Shown here: positions 1 to 11,171 of the stretch, piece after piece | Position numbering within the stretch: the stretch's first letter is position 1 | Layout of the letters: every line of letters starts with the position of its first letter | Origin: Cephalotrichum gorgonifer | Taxonomy: Eukaryota > Ascomycota > Sordariomycetes > Microascales > Microascaceae | Length of the DNA stretch: 64,000 nt | NCBI GenBank assembly: GCA_900312665.1 | Contig: ONZQ02000018.1 | Location: 458,264 to 522,263 of the forward strand | Direction: 5' to 3' | The notes under the pieces: generated by a model | Database searches by the model: none | What the model was told of the DNA's origin: nothing | Seen by the model: only the letters and a program-made list of their open reading frames with translations | Position numbers and translations under genes: made by a program

Positions 1-212
1 CCGGCGAGGCCATCTTCGTGCCGAGGCCGGCGGGTGAGGATGGCGGGGAGAGGGCGGAGGACGACGGGGTGCTGCTCTCGGTTGTGCTGGATGGGGAGAG
101 CAGGGTGAGCTACCTCCTCTGTCTTGATGCGAGGACTATGGAGGAGGTGGGGAGGGCGGAGTGTGGCTTTGCGGTTGGGTTTGGGTTCCACGGGCGGCTG
201 GCGAGGGGGTAG
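1..212 (+). CDS. Carotenoid oxygenase-like protein, C-terminal end (partial)
   Basis: Only the last 69 codons lie in the window; reading starts at base 3 and stops with TAG at 210-212. Visible blocks are GEAIFVP, then AEDDGVLLSVVLDG, then SYLLCLDARTMEEV and the terminal GFGFHG. This order is characteristic of the last blade of RPE65/carotenoid cleavage oxygenases (iron-dependent, seven-bladed propeller), where the final His of the F-H-G motif is one of four iron ligands. Substrate (carotenoid, stilbene or apocarotenoid) cannot be judged from this fragment. It is convergent with the next gene. A coding sequence of another family is unlikely given these motifs. Confidence 0.8.
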   Translation, partial: GEAIFVPRPAGEDGGERAEDDGVLLSVVLDGESRVSYLLCLDARTMEEVGRAECGFAVGFGFHGRLARG

Positions 213-740
213 TGGGTAGGGGGTAAGGACGTAGGAGATAGGAGGTGGGGGATGAAGGATAGGGGTAAGGGGTAAGGGTAAGGGGTAGGAAGTAGGGGGA
301 TTATCTGGATGATTTACGATATTTCCTTTTGGTTTTGTTTGTTTTCTCACACGGAACGATTGCTACGGCAGGAACGAAGGTTTTTAATGACGGGCGTGTT
401 TGTTAGCCATGACCTATATTGATCCTCTCTCTGCTATGCTTTTATTAGATCAGACCAGCTTCACTAAGCCAAGACGAAATGAAAAGAGTAAAAACATCAA
501 CCAAAGCACCCCGTGAGCTAGAAAGCCCACACCACTCGACATAATCGGCCCTTCGAACCCCCCCTACCGGAAGGCTTTCATGAGTTATTTTTATCCACAT
601 TACTTTGATATCGGGTTCTCTACTATCTACTATTACGAACTTTTACCAAGATCGGAGGGGAAAAAAGGAAATAATGAAGCAAGAAATAAAAGCAGCTCGT
701 GGACCTGGACTGCAAGCCCAGGTCCTGCAATCCACAGCTA
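213..740. other. Intergenic, convergent 3' ends
   Basis: No gene seen. Bases 215-300 are a G/T/A-rich degenerate repeat of GGGTAAG-like units directly after the stop of the carotenoid oxygenase; the remainder is unstructured and presumably holds both 3' UTRs. Confidence 0.6.
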
Positions 741-2291
741 CTATCCCATCGCCTTCCTCCCCACGGGCTGCTTCTTCGCGATCCTCTTCTCCATAGTCCC
801 GTCCACGGCCGCCGCCCAGGGCAACGCAAAGAGAGGGCCATCCGCTGGCACAATGCCCACTCCGACCTGCATACAAAACGGACACCGCCACACCATCTTT
901 TCGCAGCGGGATTCCCCAAGGGTCCCGTCCGGCCGGCGTCGCCAGACGACCCTCTCCTCCCCCTCCGCCCGGAAGGCGCACGCCCTGCCCAGGATATGAT
1001 AGCAGCCCGTCATCACCCTCTGCACGTGGGAGACCCGCGGGTCCAGGCTCCCCGGCCCGCCCGAGATGAAGTCACCCCTCTTGCAACCCGCCAGCGGACA
1101 CGGCTGCCACGTGGGGTGGGGCTTGTCGTCCATCTGCACCACCGTCGCGTCGAACGACATCCTCATCGCGACGGCCAGCTCCAGCTCCACGGCGTGCTCC
1201 CTGCGCACGGCCGCGATCTGGCTCGTGAACCACGCGCCGAGGCCCTCGAGGGCGTTCCCCGCCTCCCCGCGATTCCGCGACGCGCAACGCGCGAACTCGC
1301 CAAGTAGCGCCCTCGTCTCGTCGAAGTCGGCCGGGCAGTCGGCCTGGAAGAAGGTGGGGTCGAGGTGGAGCGAGGCGAGGCGCTCGAGGACGAGGCCAGC
1401 GCGGTGAGGGGAGAGGCCCGCGTCCATAATGACGGGGACGGAGAAGGTTCGCACCAGCTGCGCGCGGAGGCGCATCCCCTCCTCCGACACGCGCGCGACG
1501 TGGTACGGCTCAGGGGCGAGCGCCCTCTGCATCTGGCGCAGGAAGAAGTCGCGCGCGCAGAGGGAGACGTTGAGGCGGCGGGTGGACTCGACGTCCGCGA
1601 AGACGCTGCTGCGCATCAGGCGGCTGTGGGGGGGGATGCATTCGTGGATGTAGGGCTCCGGCGGGTCTTCGTGCCCCTCGGCGTGGTCGCGCTCGTTTAT
1701 CCGGAGTGCCGGGCAGCGCTCCGAGACGGACGCGACGAGCTGCTTCAGCTCGTCCCCGAGGGAGCCGGCGAGGGGGCCCGCCACATCGGGGATGTTGATG
1801 AATCCCGTCTTCGCGACGGACGCCACGTGGGAGCGGAGGTCGAGCGCCGCGTTGTACTGCCACGTCTTCTCGCCTTTACCGTGGCACTCGCAGATGAAGA
1901 GCTTCTCCCCGTGCTCGCGGCACAGGGTCTCGGCGTAGAGGGCGGTATACCACCTCAGGAAGTCGTCGGCCGACGAGGTGGCCGTGTGGGCGGCGAGATA
2001 GGCGTTGATGACACCGAGGTAGTCTCGGACGTACCGGTCTACGGCGTCGGTGTGCACTTCGGCCGGGACGGTCGCCCAGACATCGCGGACGGGGCGCGCG
2101 CGCGGGATGAAGTCCTCACCCGTGCAGTTGGGGCAGTGGAAGGGCCAGTGCTGGGTGCGGGTCTCCCAGTGGTGGGAGGCGCAGGGGGTCGAGCGGGCGC
2201 AGAGGACGGTGGTGTGGGCCGTGTGAGGGTCTGCCTGGTCGGAGGGGGCCGCGGGGGTGCAGACGTAGGTTGAGTGGACGGAGTAGCACAT
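741..2291 (-). CDS. Unrecognised Cys/His-rich protein, 516 aa
   Basis: Single open exon of 517 codons from ATG at 2291 to TAG at 741. I do not recognise the family. The first ~60 residues are rich in Cys and His (CYS at 2-4, C10, two more Cys, then HHWETRT and HCPNC), and the C-terminal ~110 residues hold further pairs (PCPLAGC, then RCPFC) that look like zinc ribbons. The middle is mixed alpha-helical with no signal peptide or membrane segment. Third positions are strongly C/G as in the neighbouring genes, which supports real coding. The long plus-strand frames opposite it are composition shadows. Function unknown; a metal-binding nuclear protein is only a guess. Confidence 0.7.
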   Translation of the reverse strand: MCYSVHSTYVCTPAAPSDQADPHTAHTTVLCARSTPCASHHWETRTQHWPFHCPNCTGEDFIPRARPVRDVWATVPAEVHTDAVDRYVRDYLGVINAYLAAHTATSSADDFLRWYTALYAETLCREHGEKLFICECHGKGEKTWQYNAALDLRSHVASVAKTGFINIPDVAGPLAGSLGDELKQLVASVSERCPALRINERDHAEGHEDPPEPYIHECIPPHSRLMRSSVFADVESTRRLNVSLCARDFFLRQMQRALAPEPYHVARVSEEGMRLRAQLVRTFSVPVIMDAGLSPHRAGLVLERLASLHLDPTFFQADCPADFDETRALLGEFARCASRNRGEAGNALEGLGAWFTSQIAAVRREHAVELELAVAMRMSFDATVVQMDDKPHPTWQPCPLAGCKRGDFISGGPGSLDPRVSHVQRVMTGCYHILGRACAFRAEGEERVVWRRRPDGTLGESRCEKMVWRCPFCMQVGVGIVPADGPLFALPWAAAVDGTMEKRIAKKQPVGRKAMG

Positions 2292-3203
2292 CTTGGAAGG
2301 GTGGGAGTTCGCGGGGGGAGACTGCCTCCGTCCCTGCTATGGGGTATAGGATATGCTGTCGGAGTTTAGGGCAGTGCAGCTGCCATATTGGCTGGCCCGC
2401 AGTTTAAGTAGCAAGGTCACGATATAAGACCAATTAACAATGCCATTTGTTGCTGTAATGGGGAAAATCAAAAAGAAGGGGGGGGGGTCTTATAATAGAA
2501 GGCTGTTACACGAGAAAGTGAAAGGAGAAGATACACTTACAAAGGAGGTGATTCCACGAACATGATCCGAAAGGAAGGGGGGAGCTTAAAGCGTCAAAAG
2601 ATATTCGGGACATTGTTCACAGGCTCCTTGAAACCATCAAAGCGAACACAATGCTGTATGCCCGTCTCCGGAACAGACCGACATTGTCTAGATACACCTC
2701 ATCCCCGACAGTCAGTCCCAGTCCCCAAATCCCCAAGTGGAAAAGGGGAAATGAGACACTCACCACATCATAAGCCAATGGCTCTCTTCCCTTTACCATC
2801 CATCAACACAGTACAGCTAAGCAATATTCATCAATCCTTTTTTTTCATGCTGAGAAAACTATTCTAATCTGTACACGTCGAGAGGACACCGACCTCCCAT
2901 CCCCTCAGTCTCAATAGATAAATAGAGAATCAACGTCCGGGGGAAAAAGAACAAGAAAACAAAGTAGCTCCAGAACGCCCTCCCATTTTGCAATTCATGC
3001 CGTCCCTTTTCCACCCCACACCCCCTTCTCCAGAATCCAACGCGGGAAAATTATCTCTTGCAGCCAGGCTCTGACTGACAAGTGCGGCCCCAGCTGGTTA
3101 CTGCGCTCTTTAAGTCTCGAAACGGGTCAAAACGTGCCGAGTACAAAGGAATGTAAAAGCCAAGTGTAGGGAATCTTTCAGGTTTCAAAAAGGTTCCTCC
3201 TCT
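2292..3203. other. Intergenic between ISU1 3' end and 516-aa gene
   Basis: No gene seen. It should contain the promoter of the 516-aa gene and the 3' UTR of ISU1. A G-run lies at about 2479-2488 and a T-run at about 2838. The stretch AAAGGAGGTGAT at 2541-2552 resembles a bacterial ribosome-binding site by chance. Confidence 0.5.
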
Positions 3204-3858
3204 TTACGCTTCAACGGCGGGAATCTTCTGCTCCGTGCCGCCGAGGTTCGTGACCTTCGCCTTCGGGTTCTTGGTGTAGTAGTTCGAGATGGCCGACTGG
3301 ATCGCGTCCTGCGCAAGCATGGAGCAGTGCACTACGTTCGAGTTAGTAGAGAGTCATACATAGCCAAGGGTAACGCCGACTCGGGCCGGACCCATCACCA
3401 GTCAATCAAATCTGCAGGGAGGCAACAAGGACAAACTCACACTTCACAGGGGGCAGACACAGCTCCTTCGCAATATCCGTGTTCTTCACCGCCGCGGCCT
3501 CATCCAGAGTCATGCCCTTGACCAGCTCCGTCAGGTAGCTGGAGCTCGCGATGGCGGACCCGCACCCGAACGTCTTGAACTTGACCTCGGAGATCTTCTG
3601 CGTCTCGGGGTCGACGCGGATCTGGAGCTTCATCACGTCACCGCACGCCGGCGCGCCTACCAGGCCGGTGCCAACGTCGATGTCGGCCTTGTTGAGGGAG
3701 CCCGTGTTGCGCGGGCGCTCGTAGTGGTCGATGACCTTGTCGTGGTAGGAGCGGGCCTGAGGGGCGAGGGCGGCGGCGCGGGGGATCTGACGGGAGACGG
3801 AGGGACGGAGGGCGGTGGTGAGGGCGCGGGGCGCGAGGCGGAGGGATCGGGAGAGCAT
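3204..3858 (-). CDS. ISU1: Iron-sulfur cluster assembly scaffold Isu1 (IscU)
   Basis: Mitochondrial scaffold on which Nfs1, frataxin and ferredoxin build [2Fe-2S] clusters before transfer by Hsp70/Jac1. Exons 3441-3858 and 3204-3331, intron 3332-3440 (GTGAGT donor, CTAAC branch), 181 aa. Residues 1-~37 are an Arg/Ala-rich mitochondrial presequence without acidic residues. The IscU core begins at SYHDKVIDHYERPRN. The three cluster cysteines are visible in PACGDVMK, FGCGSAIASS and LHCSM; the Asp next to the first Cys and the LPPVK Hsp70-binding motif are intact. Splicing creates the Leu codon between LPPVK and HCSM, which confirms the intron. The C-terminus ends KIPAVEA. Nothing is missing from the family core. 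Confidence 0.96.
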
Positions 3859-5599
3859 TTTTGCGGTGTTGAGGGCTGGCTGCTTCGGGAGGTTAGAATT
3901 TAGAACTTGGTTTCTCGTGTTTTATTGGGAGACGAATTGAGGGGGGGTTATAAGGGATGGAGGGGAATTAGAAGGAAAGGATGGGAATGAGAAGGGGAGA
4001 GACGAACAGGTTTGTTGTGGGGGATTGTCGAGCTGACAAGGAGGCGATCACGGAAGCTAAGCTTCTAAAATGCGGTCGCGAGGTTTTTTATATTGGGTGT
4101 AAAGACGCGAAGATGGTCGATTGGTCGATAAATAATCGTCCGAGGTTAAAATCCGCGATGAAAGGTTCCGATCGGACGTGGTTTCGGGTCGCTGGCGATG
4201 ATGTTGAGGGATGGTCGTTGCGGAGAGGTGTTGGCGAGGAGGGAGATAATGTGAGGGAGAAATTTGTGGCGAGAAGAGGAGGCCGGAATAGAGTGCCTTT
4301 ACTAATAGATGGGACCGACGACGTCCGCGATCTGGCGAAAGGGCGGGTCCCGCCCACACCCAAGAGTGGGGAATCTGCATCATAGCTCGGTGATTTGGGC
4401 CAATTGCACGAGGTCTTCGGCTTGGGGGTGCGCTCCATTTGAGAGAATTGCCACTGTGCTTCTTACCCGATCATTCCGACTCCGGGGATTGGTGCAGGGG
4501 TAGCTTTTCACGGAGTGGACGGCTTGGTCACGCAAATTTTACTTGGCGACGTAGGTACACGTCATCACTATTGACTTGGTCCCGGAAAATTGGGTTCTCG
4601 TGTCTGCCACTATCTTGGCACTGTGCCGCCCCCCAGAGTTTCAATTCCCGCTTGTCCACGGATTTATCAATCAGATAACTATCGGCTAGGTATGACTGCT
4701 ACTATGAGTGCTACTCACCCACGAGCAAGTGGCCGATGCACCTCCGACATGGACAGCGCCGAGGTGCGAAAAATATTCCGGCAATAGGAGGGTCGGCCCC
4801 TTTAAAAAAGGATCTGCTTAAACGAGAGTATCCCGCGCATGCAGCCTCTTCTTGTAATCATACTTACCCTATTATCTATCTCCACGGAGGATCAAGCACG
4901 TTTCCGTGCCGAAGTCGTAACTCCGTCATCGAGCCAATACACCGAGCTATCCGCTCAGCGATATGTCCGACCCCGTCGGTAAGGACGGCATAGTTTTGAG
5001 AGCTCGGAGTACGTACTTTTTTGTTTGGTGTGTGTGGAGCTCTGTGTCATCGTTCGTCAACGTCTGGGTGCTTGGTAATAGTACTTTAGTGGCAGGGAGT
5101 AAGTGTTCAGTCAGGTGATGGCAACTGGTAAAGAACGATAGTTTGTTCAACTTGTAACTTGGACGGCTAGACACATGCAAGTATTCTTCGACAGGCTCCT
5201 CATTGATAATTGCATATTATCTACTAATGAAGTATTACCCCGCCAAAAGCCAGGACCAGAGAGCCCCGCAGGAGCTTGCCAGCCTCAGCAGGCTGCTATC
5301 TGCTACTCGTCCTGATGCTCGTGCCACCAAAAGGCAGACACTTCTTACATACACTCCAATCATAAGAGCTTGCCTTGATGTGTGAAGCCCACTTGTATTT
5401 CCTATTTCCACATTTCACACTGACATTCCACACTAGCAACACCCATTTCCTTGTCACCTCTCCACACACCTGGTAAGCTTCGAGAACCAAGCTCCCGCAT
5501 CTCCCCATATTCCCGAAATCCTAACAGAAGCATCTCACTTTGTTAGAGGCCGCGACGACTCGGACGCGACGACTACTCGACTTCGGAAGAACCGAAGCC
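3859..5599. other. Intergenic between divergent ISU1 and UBP14
   Basis: 1.7 kb shared upstream region of two divergent genes. No convincing coding region; several 60-135 codon frames have no recognisable protein features. A perfect 15-base inverted repeat, GGGCGGGTCCCGCCC, lies at 4341-4355. ATTGG (inverted CCAAT) occurs near 4118. Confidence 0.5.
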
Positions 5600-8221
5600 A
5601 TGTCTTGCACTCACGCGGGCTCCGTCAGTACGTTGCTCCTCCGCCTCCTAGCCGCCTCGCCGTAGAGCTTCCCCCGGGGCTGACAAGCACAGCTCTCCCC
5701 CCTCCAACCCCGGCCCAGTCAGTCTACCGCGAAGACTGTACACAATGCTTCGACTCTATTGTACGCTCTCCCCCAAACGCCTCGAACCCCCCTCTCTTCC
5801 ACCTCCCCCTCCACACTCCTCCCCCAAGCTGACCGGCGACAGGACGACCCCGACGGCCTCAACGTCTGCCTACAATGCTTCAATGGCGGGTGTGCCGGCG
5901 ACAACCACCACGACAGGCTCCACGCCGCCACCAGCGGCCACCCCCTCGTCCTAAACATCCGCCGCACGCGTAAGGTCGTGAACCGCGACGAGCCCCCGCT
6001 CAAGATGTCCAAGCTCGCCATCGCAGCCGAGACCGAAGAGGACAGGTACGACACCGCCACGACGGTCAAGTGCCTCGACTGCGACGTCGACCTCGACAAG
6101 GCCTCGCCGCCCTTCTCGGCCGTGGTCGACGGCATAATGTCCGCCAGCACCTTCTCGCGCAAGGAGGAGGTCAAGGCGTGGGAGCAGGAGCTGACGTCGT
6201 GCGAGCACATCCTCACGATCCAGCAGGAGCCCGCGCGGACCATCGAGTCGGGAGACCTGGGCCACTGCTCCTCGTGCGAGCTCAAGGAGAACCTCTGGCT
6301 CTGCCTCGTGTGCGGGAACCTCGGGTGCGGCCGGAAGCAGATGGGCGGCGTCGAGGGCAACTCCCACGGGCTCGCCCACGCCCTCGAGTCGGGCCACGTC
6401 GTCGCCGTCAAGCTCGGGTCCATCACGCCCGAGGGAAACGCCGACGTGTACTGCTACAAGTGCGACGAGGAGTGCGTCGACGAGGAGATCGGGGCGCACC
6501 TGGCGCACTGGGGCATCAAGCTCGCCGAGCGCCAGAAGACGGAGCTGAGCCTGACGGAGATGCAGATCGAGCAGAACATGAAGTGGGACTTCAGCATGAC
6601 GGGCGACGACGGAAGGGAGCTGAAGCCCCTCTTCGGCCCGGGCCTCACCGGCCTCCGGAACCTGGGGAACAGCTGCTACCTCGCCAGCATAATCCAGTGC
6701 CTCTTCGACCTGCCGGCCTTCAGGAGCAGGTACTACGACACGGCGGAGCCGCTCCCCGTCGTCCCCGACCCGGCCGCCGACCTCGAGACGCAGCTGCGCA
6801 AGATGGCCGACGGCCTGCTGTCGGGCCGCTACTCGAACCCCGACCCGCAGGCTGGCCCGGTGTCGCCGCCGCCAGGCGAAGGTGGTTCCGACGCGCGGTA
6901 CCAGCGCGGCCTCGCCCCTGCGATGCTGAAGCACCTCATCGGGCGCGGCCACGCCGAGTTCTCCACCATGCGGCAGCAGGACGCCTTCGAGTTCCTGCAG
7001 CACCTCTTCACCCTGATCTCCCGCGCGAACCACAGCTCGGGCGCCGCCGACCCAACGCGCGTCTTCAAGTTCGCGACGGAGCACAGGCTGCAGTGCCTGG
7101 GCTGCAAGCGCGTGCGGTACACGACAACGGAGCAGGACAACATCTTCATCGACGTGCCCAAGGAGAAGGTCGCCGCGGGAGAGGGACAAGGCGACAGCGC
7201 GCCGGACGCCTACAGGCCCGTGACGCTGGCGGAGTGCCTGGATAGGTTCACGGCCCCCGAGACGGTGGAGCTCGTATGCGAGGCCTGCGGCGCGAAGGAG
7301 GGCTTCACGAAGCAGACGCTTTTCAAGACGCTCCCCGACGTGCTGGCCGTCAACGCCAACAAGATGGCCGTGGTGAACTGGGTCCCCGTCAAGATCGACG
7401 TGCCCATACTCGTCCCCGAGGGCGAGTTCTCGCTGGAGAAGTACATGTCGTCCGGGCTGCAGCCGGGCGAGGAGGAGCTCCCCGAGGCCCCTCCGGCGGG
7501 CCAGAAGCCCGCGTTCGTCCCCGACGCCGCGGCGCTGGAGCAGCTCGAGGGCATGGGGTTCCCGCGGGCGCGGTGCGAGAGGGGCCTCCACGCGACCGGG
7601 AACTCGGACGCCGGGGCCGCGATGGAGTGGATCTTCGCGCACATGGAGGACCCGGACATCGACGCGCCGGTGGTGCTCGAGGGGGGGGCGGCGCCGGAGG
7701 TGGACGCGGAGAAGGTGGGGATGCTGATGGCCATGGGGTTCGCGGAGGGGCAGGCGAAGAAGGCGCTCAGGGAGACGGGGGGCGACGCGGAGAGGGCGGT
7801 CGAGTGGGTGTTTAGCCACCCGGATGACACGGGGGATGACGACGCGGGCGCGGGCGCGGAGGCCGGGCCGGGGCCTGGGGCGGAGAGGGAGGTGGCGGGG
7901 ACGACGGAGCCGGGGAGGTATAAGCTCCAGTCTATTGTGTGTCACAAGGGGACGAGCATCCACGCCGGGTAAGTTTGTGGTTTATGTCCTGGATCCTTTT
8001 TTTTTCTCCCCAGCGACAATATGTTGTATCGCACTGGATATGCTAACGATGCGGGCCATAGCCACTACGTCGCGTTCATCCGCAAGAAGCTAGAGGGCGA
8101 GGAAGGCGAGCCGTGGGTGCTGTTCAACGACGAGAAGGTCGTGGAGGGGGGCGACGTGGGCGAGATGTCCAAGTTCGCGTACGTGTACTTCTTCAAGAGG
8201 GCCGGAGAGGGAGGGCCGTAA
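5600..8221 (+). CDS. UBP14: Ubiquitin C-terminal hydrolase Ubp14/USP5
   Basis: Deubiquitinase that disassembles unanchored polyubiquitin chains. Exons 5600-5627, 5693-5760, 5843-7968 and 8062-8221; 793 aa. The two tiny first exons are needed to give the conserved start MSCTHAG...QSVYREDCTQCFDSI. Order: variant zinc-finger UBP (~1-100), canonical zf-UBP (~150-260, SCEHILTI to HLAHWGI), USP catalytic core with Cys box GLRNLGNSCYLAS (C310) and His box AGHYVAF (H742, produced by the last splice), and two UBA domains inserted near 592-632 and 654-695. Length and order match USP5/Ubp14. Intron 3 has a textbook TGCTAAC branch. The 670-codon minus-strand frame opposite is a shadow. Confidence 0.95.
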
Positions 8222-8828
8222 GTTTTTTTTTGTTTCTACGAGGTGTGGGTAGAAAAGAAAGGGGGGCAAGGTCATGGTTACAAAAGGCGGAGGTGGTGGG
8301 AGGGATGGGAAAGGGAGCATAGCTACTGTTAGAGGGTTCTCGCGAGGAAGAGTTACAAGTACACGCAAGTATTGAAAGTTTTGAAATAGAGGTGGACAGC
8401 CACATGTTTTCCATACCGTACCGAGAAAGATATTTCTTCGGTGTTCGCTTCCGCCCCGGTTTGGGTATCGTGTGAAGGCTGTTTGCTGCTTGATACCTCC
8501 CCACTACGGTCTGCAGTCAGCTTCAGGCCAGTTTCGAAAGCCAGGGGAGGGAGGGGAGGGAGGGGGGGGGAAGGGAACCCTTTTCAGAAGTCAACTTCCC
8601 CGGGCTGGGAAGACCTATTTGTGGGTGTTTGGAAGGGCCGCAGCCGTAAACTTGGTTGGCTCGCTGATCATATTAATTTACACGTTTTAAGACTTTCCTT
8701 GTCCAATCTCTTCCTCTGTACAAATTCGGTCTAAAGACACCATTCCTCTCGCGGTATCAAACCAACCACCCTCCCCTTACCTCCCCAGCCCATTCCTCCT
8801 CATACACCCGCGGATCAGGGACCGCCCC
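8222..8828. other. Intergenic, UBP14/MAD2 convergent 3' ends
   Basis: 607 bp between two stop codons. A purine run of GGGA repeats lies at about 8545-8575. No gene seen. Confidence 0.5.
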
Positions 8829-10051
8829 TTAATCCGCAAGCCGGTAGCTCACAAGCGTCTCAACCCGGTGCGAGTTCGTGCTGAATCCCCTCAGCTGGAC
8901 CCTCTCCCCGCCCTCGATCTCCTTGGCGTCGCTGTCGCCCCACTCGACCGGCACCTCGGAGTCGGCGTCGGCGTACACGAGCACGTTGAAGGTGCATGCG
9001 CCCGCCGACAGCTGGGGGAGGAAGGTGACGGAGGCGGTGATCTGGCGGAAGATGGAGGCGATCTCGTCCTGGATCTCCTTCTCGGTCTTCTCGGGGGCGG
9101 CGGCAGCCGGGGAGGAGGTGGCGGAGGGGGAAGCGTTCTCGTCTGTTGAGGAGGCGGCGGCGGCGGGCTTGCGGGCTGGTTTGAATATTTGGACCTGTTT
9201 TTGGTGTTGTTAGATGGGTATTTGCGTGGAGGGGGGATTTGGGGGGAGGAGACACGCACGTCAAACTGCCACCGCTCGACATGCTCCCCCGTCTCCTTAT
9301 CCGTAATCACAATCACCAGCCTCGATATCTTCCCGCCGACCATCCACCTGTCCAGCTGCCCCATGATCTTCTTGATGTAGGCCTTGACCTGGTCGTCGGC
9401 AGACACTGTTGTTTTTTCGGGTCAGTCGGTCTTGGTCTCTATGTGATGATTTGTGGGGTTCGAAGGGGATTGATTGAAGAGGGGGGGAGTGGGTGATACC
9501 TAGCATGTTCAGGCCGTATTTCTTGACTCTGCTGCGCGTCAGTATAGCTCCGTAGAGAAGAAGTCGCAGGAGCGGGAAGGGGGAGGTGGATGGAAACGCA
9601 CGCCGTGAAGTCCTCCGCCGGATAAACCCCCCTCTGGAACCTACTCCCGTCAGTCTCTAGCTCGTAAAGCCCGTCTCCCGCAGGCGCACTCCTGCCCCAA
9701 TCCCTCTCATCCATATCCCGTAGCTCCGGCGCAGACTTACAGGATCGAGTGTATCGAGTATTGGAACTAGAAGAAAAACGTCAGCTCTCCCATCCAACCC
9801 AATCCCATGTGATCCTCCAACTTAGAACCTGCCACCACCAATCGTGCCCACCAAGAAAGAAGAGGGGGGGGGAAAGAACCCACAAACTCCGCAACAAGCC
9901 TCGCGCTCCCCTTAAGAGACAGCTTGTGCGTCTTCTCCTTGTCCTTTCCCTTATCCTTGTCCCCCTTCTCCCCCTTCTCCCGCGTCCTCTCCCTCGTCTT
10001 CTCCCGCGTCTTCTCCTTCTCCCCCGACGCCGACATCTTGGGCGGCGGCAT
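8829..10051 (-). CDS. MAD2: Spindle assembly checkpoint protein Mad2 (HORMA domain)
   Basis: HORMA-domain checkpoint protein that binds Mad1 and Cdc20 at unattached kinetochores and inhibits the APC/C. Six exons: 9884-10051, 9741-9766, 9602-9640, 9500-9528, 9260-9405, 8829-9194; 257 aa. All phases agree and rebuild LSLKGSARLVAEFFQYS, LFQRGVYPAEDFTA, VKKYGLNMLV, MGQLDRWMVGGK and the safety-belt C-terminus ending ETLVSYRLAD. Two oddities: residues 1-40 are an extra, almost purely Lys/Glu/Arg/Asp tail, and an Ala/Ser-rich insert (~140-165) lengthens the loop before DEIASIFRQITASVTFLP. An internal ATG at residue 6 (10036) is an alternative start. Typical Mad2 is ~200-230 aa. Confidence 0.94.
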
Positions 10052-11171
10052 CTCGTTCGTCTCTTTCAGTCTTTCTTTCTATCTTTCCCTACTTCTTTCC
10101 TTCTCGTCCGGCCCAAAAGGGGGTGGGCTTCTTTTTCTCTTTGCGTGTTCGTCAAGTCGTGGAGGAGCTTCGGAATATCGTCGGATCGAAAGAATGGATA
10201 TGATGTTTCCGCCGGCGAGCTTCTCGTTTTTCGCTGGAGGGCGGCGGGAAAGGTGGGATGTCGTCAGGTTTTGGAAGGAGGTGCTGGATTGGATTTGTTT
10301 ACTTTGGTTGCGGGGTAGGAAACTATGGATACCTTTTGCTTGTATCATTCGAATGGATGCAATATGACAGTGTGAAACTTATATACTTTTACTGTGTTAA
10401 TACGCGAGGTAACAATGCCATGTACAGTGCGCCGCCATATTGATTCTCCTACATCTCTCCCGCAATACTGTGCCGATATGTACAGCCAGCACCCTCAACA
10501 CTGAGAACCGTTATCGTGCATTCCTCTATGGTGTTACTCGAAGTGTTCATGCGTCCTCCTCCTCTTCTCGCACCCGTACAACAAGAACGACAAGACCCCA
10601 CCCCAGTAGGAAAACCAGCAAGCCATAGCTTCCATTTCCTCCCTCCAAAACGGAGCTAGAATCTTACTTAGCCTCCACTCAACACTCTTCCACCGGAAGA
10701 ACCACTCCAGTCCATTGCAGCGCAGGACAAAACAGAGGAGAAGAAAGCGTCAAACGGTAGGTGGTACGTATATATATTTAGATTTCTCTATATATTCACT
10801 CCACCCAACTACCAATCCCTAACCCCGTCGTAAATCCACTCGAGGCCCCGTCGTTGAGGACCGGAAACCACGATAGGCTACCAATTATGTAGCCTTGGAT
10901 CGACGCAAAAGGGGGGCGGGACTCGGGACTGGCAGGGGGACTGCCACAGAGTAGGTCGGCCGGGCCTGTCTGCTATGTGTTAAAACAAAGGAACAAGAAA
11001 ATGACAAGCCTGAAAAATCCCGGGGTATCTGTAATCTCTCTCTCCCTCGATCCATTAGGTTTCCTCTTCCCCTATCCCTACTCCCAATGCGCCCACCGTA
11101 TATCTTTCATCTAGATCGAGCACACACACACACATACACAAAAAAACCCTCGCTCGAGACACACACCGACT
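10052..11171. other. Intergenic, MAD2 upstream to permease 3' end
   Basis: 1.1 kb with no gene. It holds the MAD2 promoter near 10052-10400, a CA-rich run at about 11122-11137, and T/C-rich stretches. Nothing else seen. Confidence 0.5.

Noticed and set aside
215..300. Telomere-like GGGTAAG repeats
   Set aside because: Units are irregular, internal to gene-bearing sequence and not a clean TTAGGG array; likely simple-sequence drift.
699..2273. Long plus-strand frames opposite the 516-aa gene
   Set aside because: Arg/Gly/Val-rich shadows with no motifs; the minus-strand frame is longer and intact.
2541..2552. AAAGGAGGTGAT, like a bacterial ribosome-binding site
   Set aside because: Eukaryotic context with no gene following it; chance match.
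5951..7963. 670-codon minus-strand frame opposite UBP14
   Set aside because: Antisense shadow caused by C/G third positions; Arg/Leu/Val-rich with no domain, while the plus strand encodes all UBP14 motifs.
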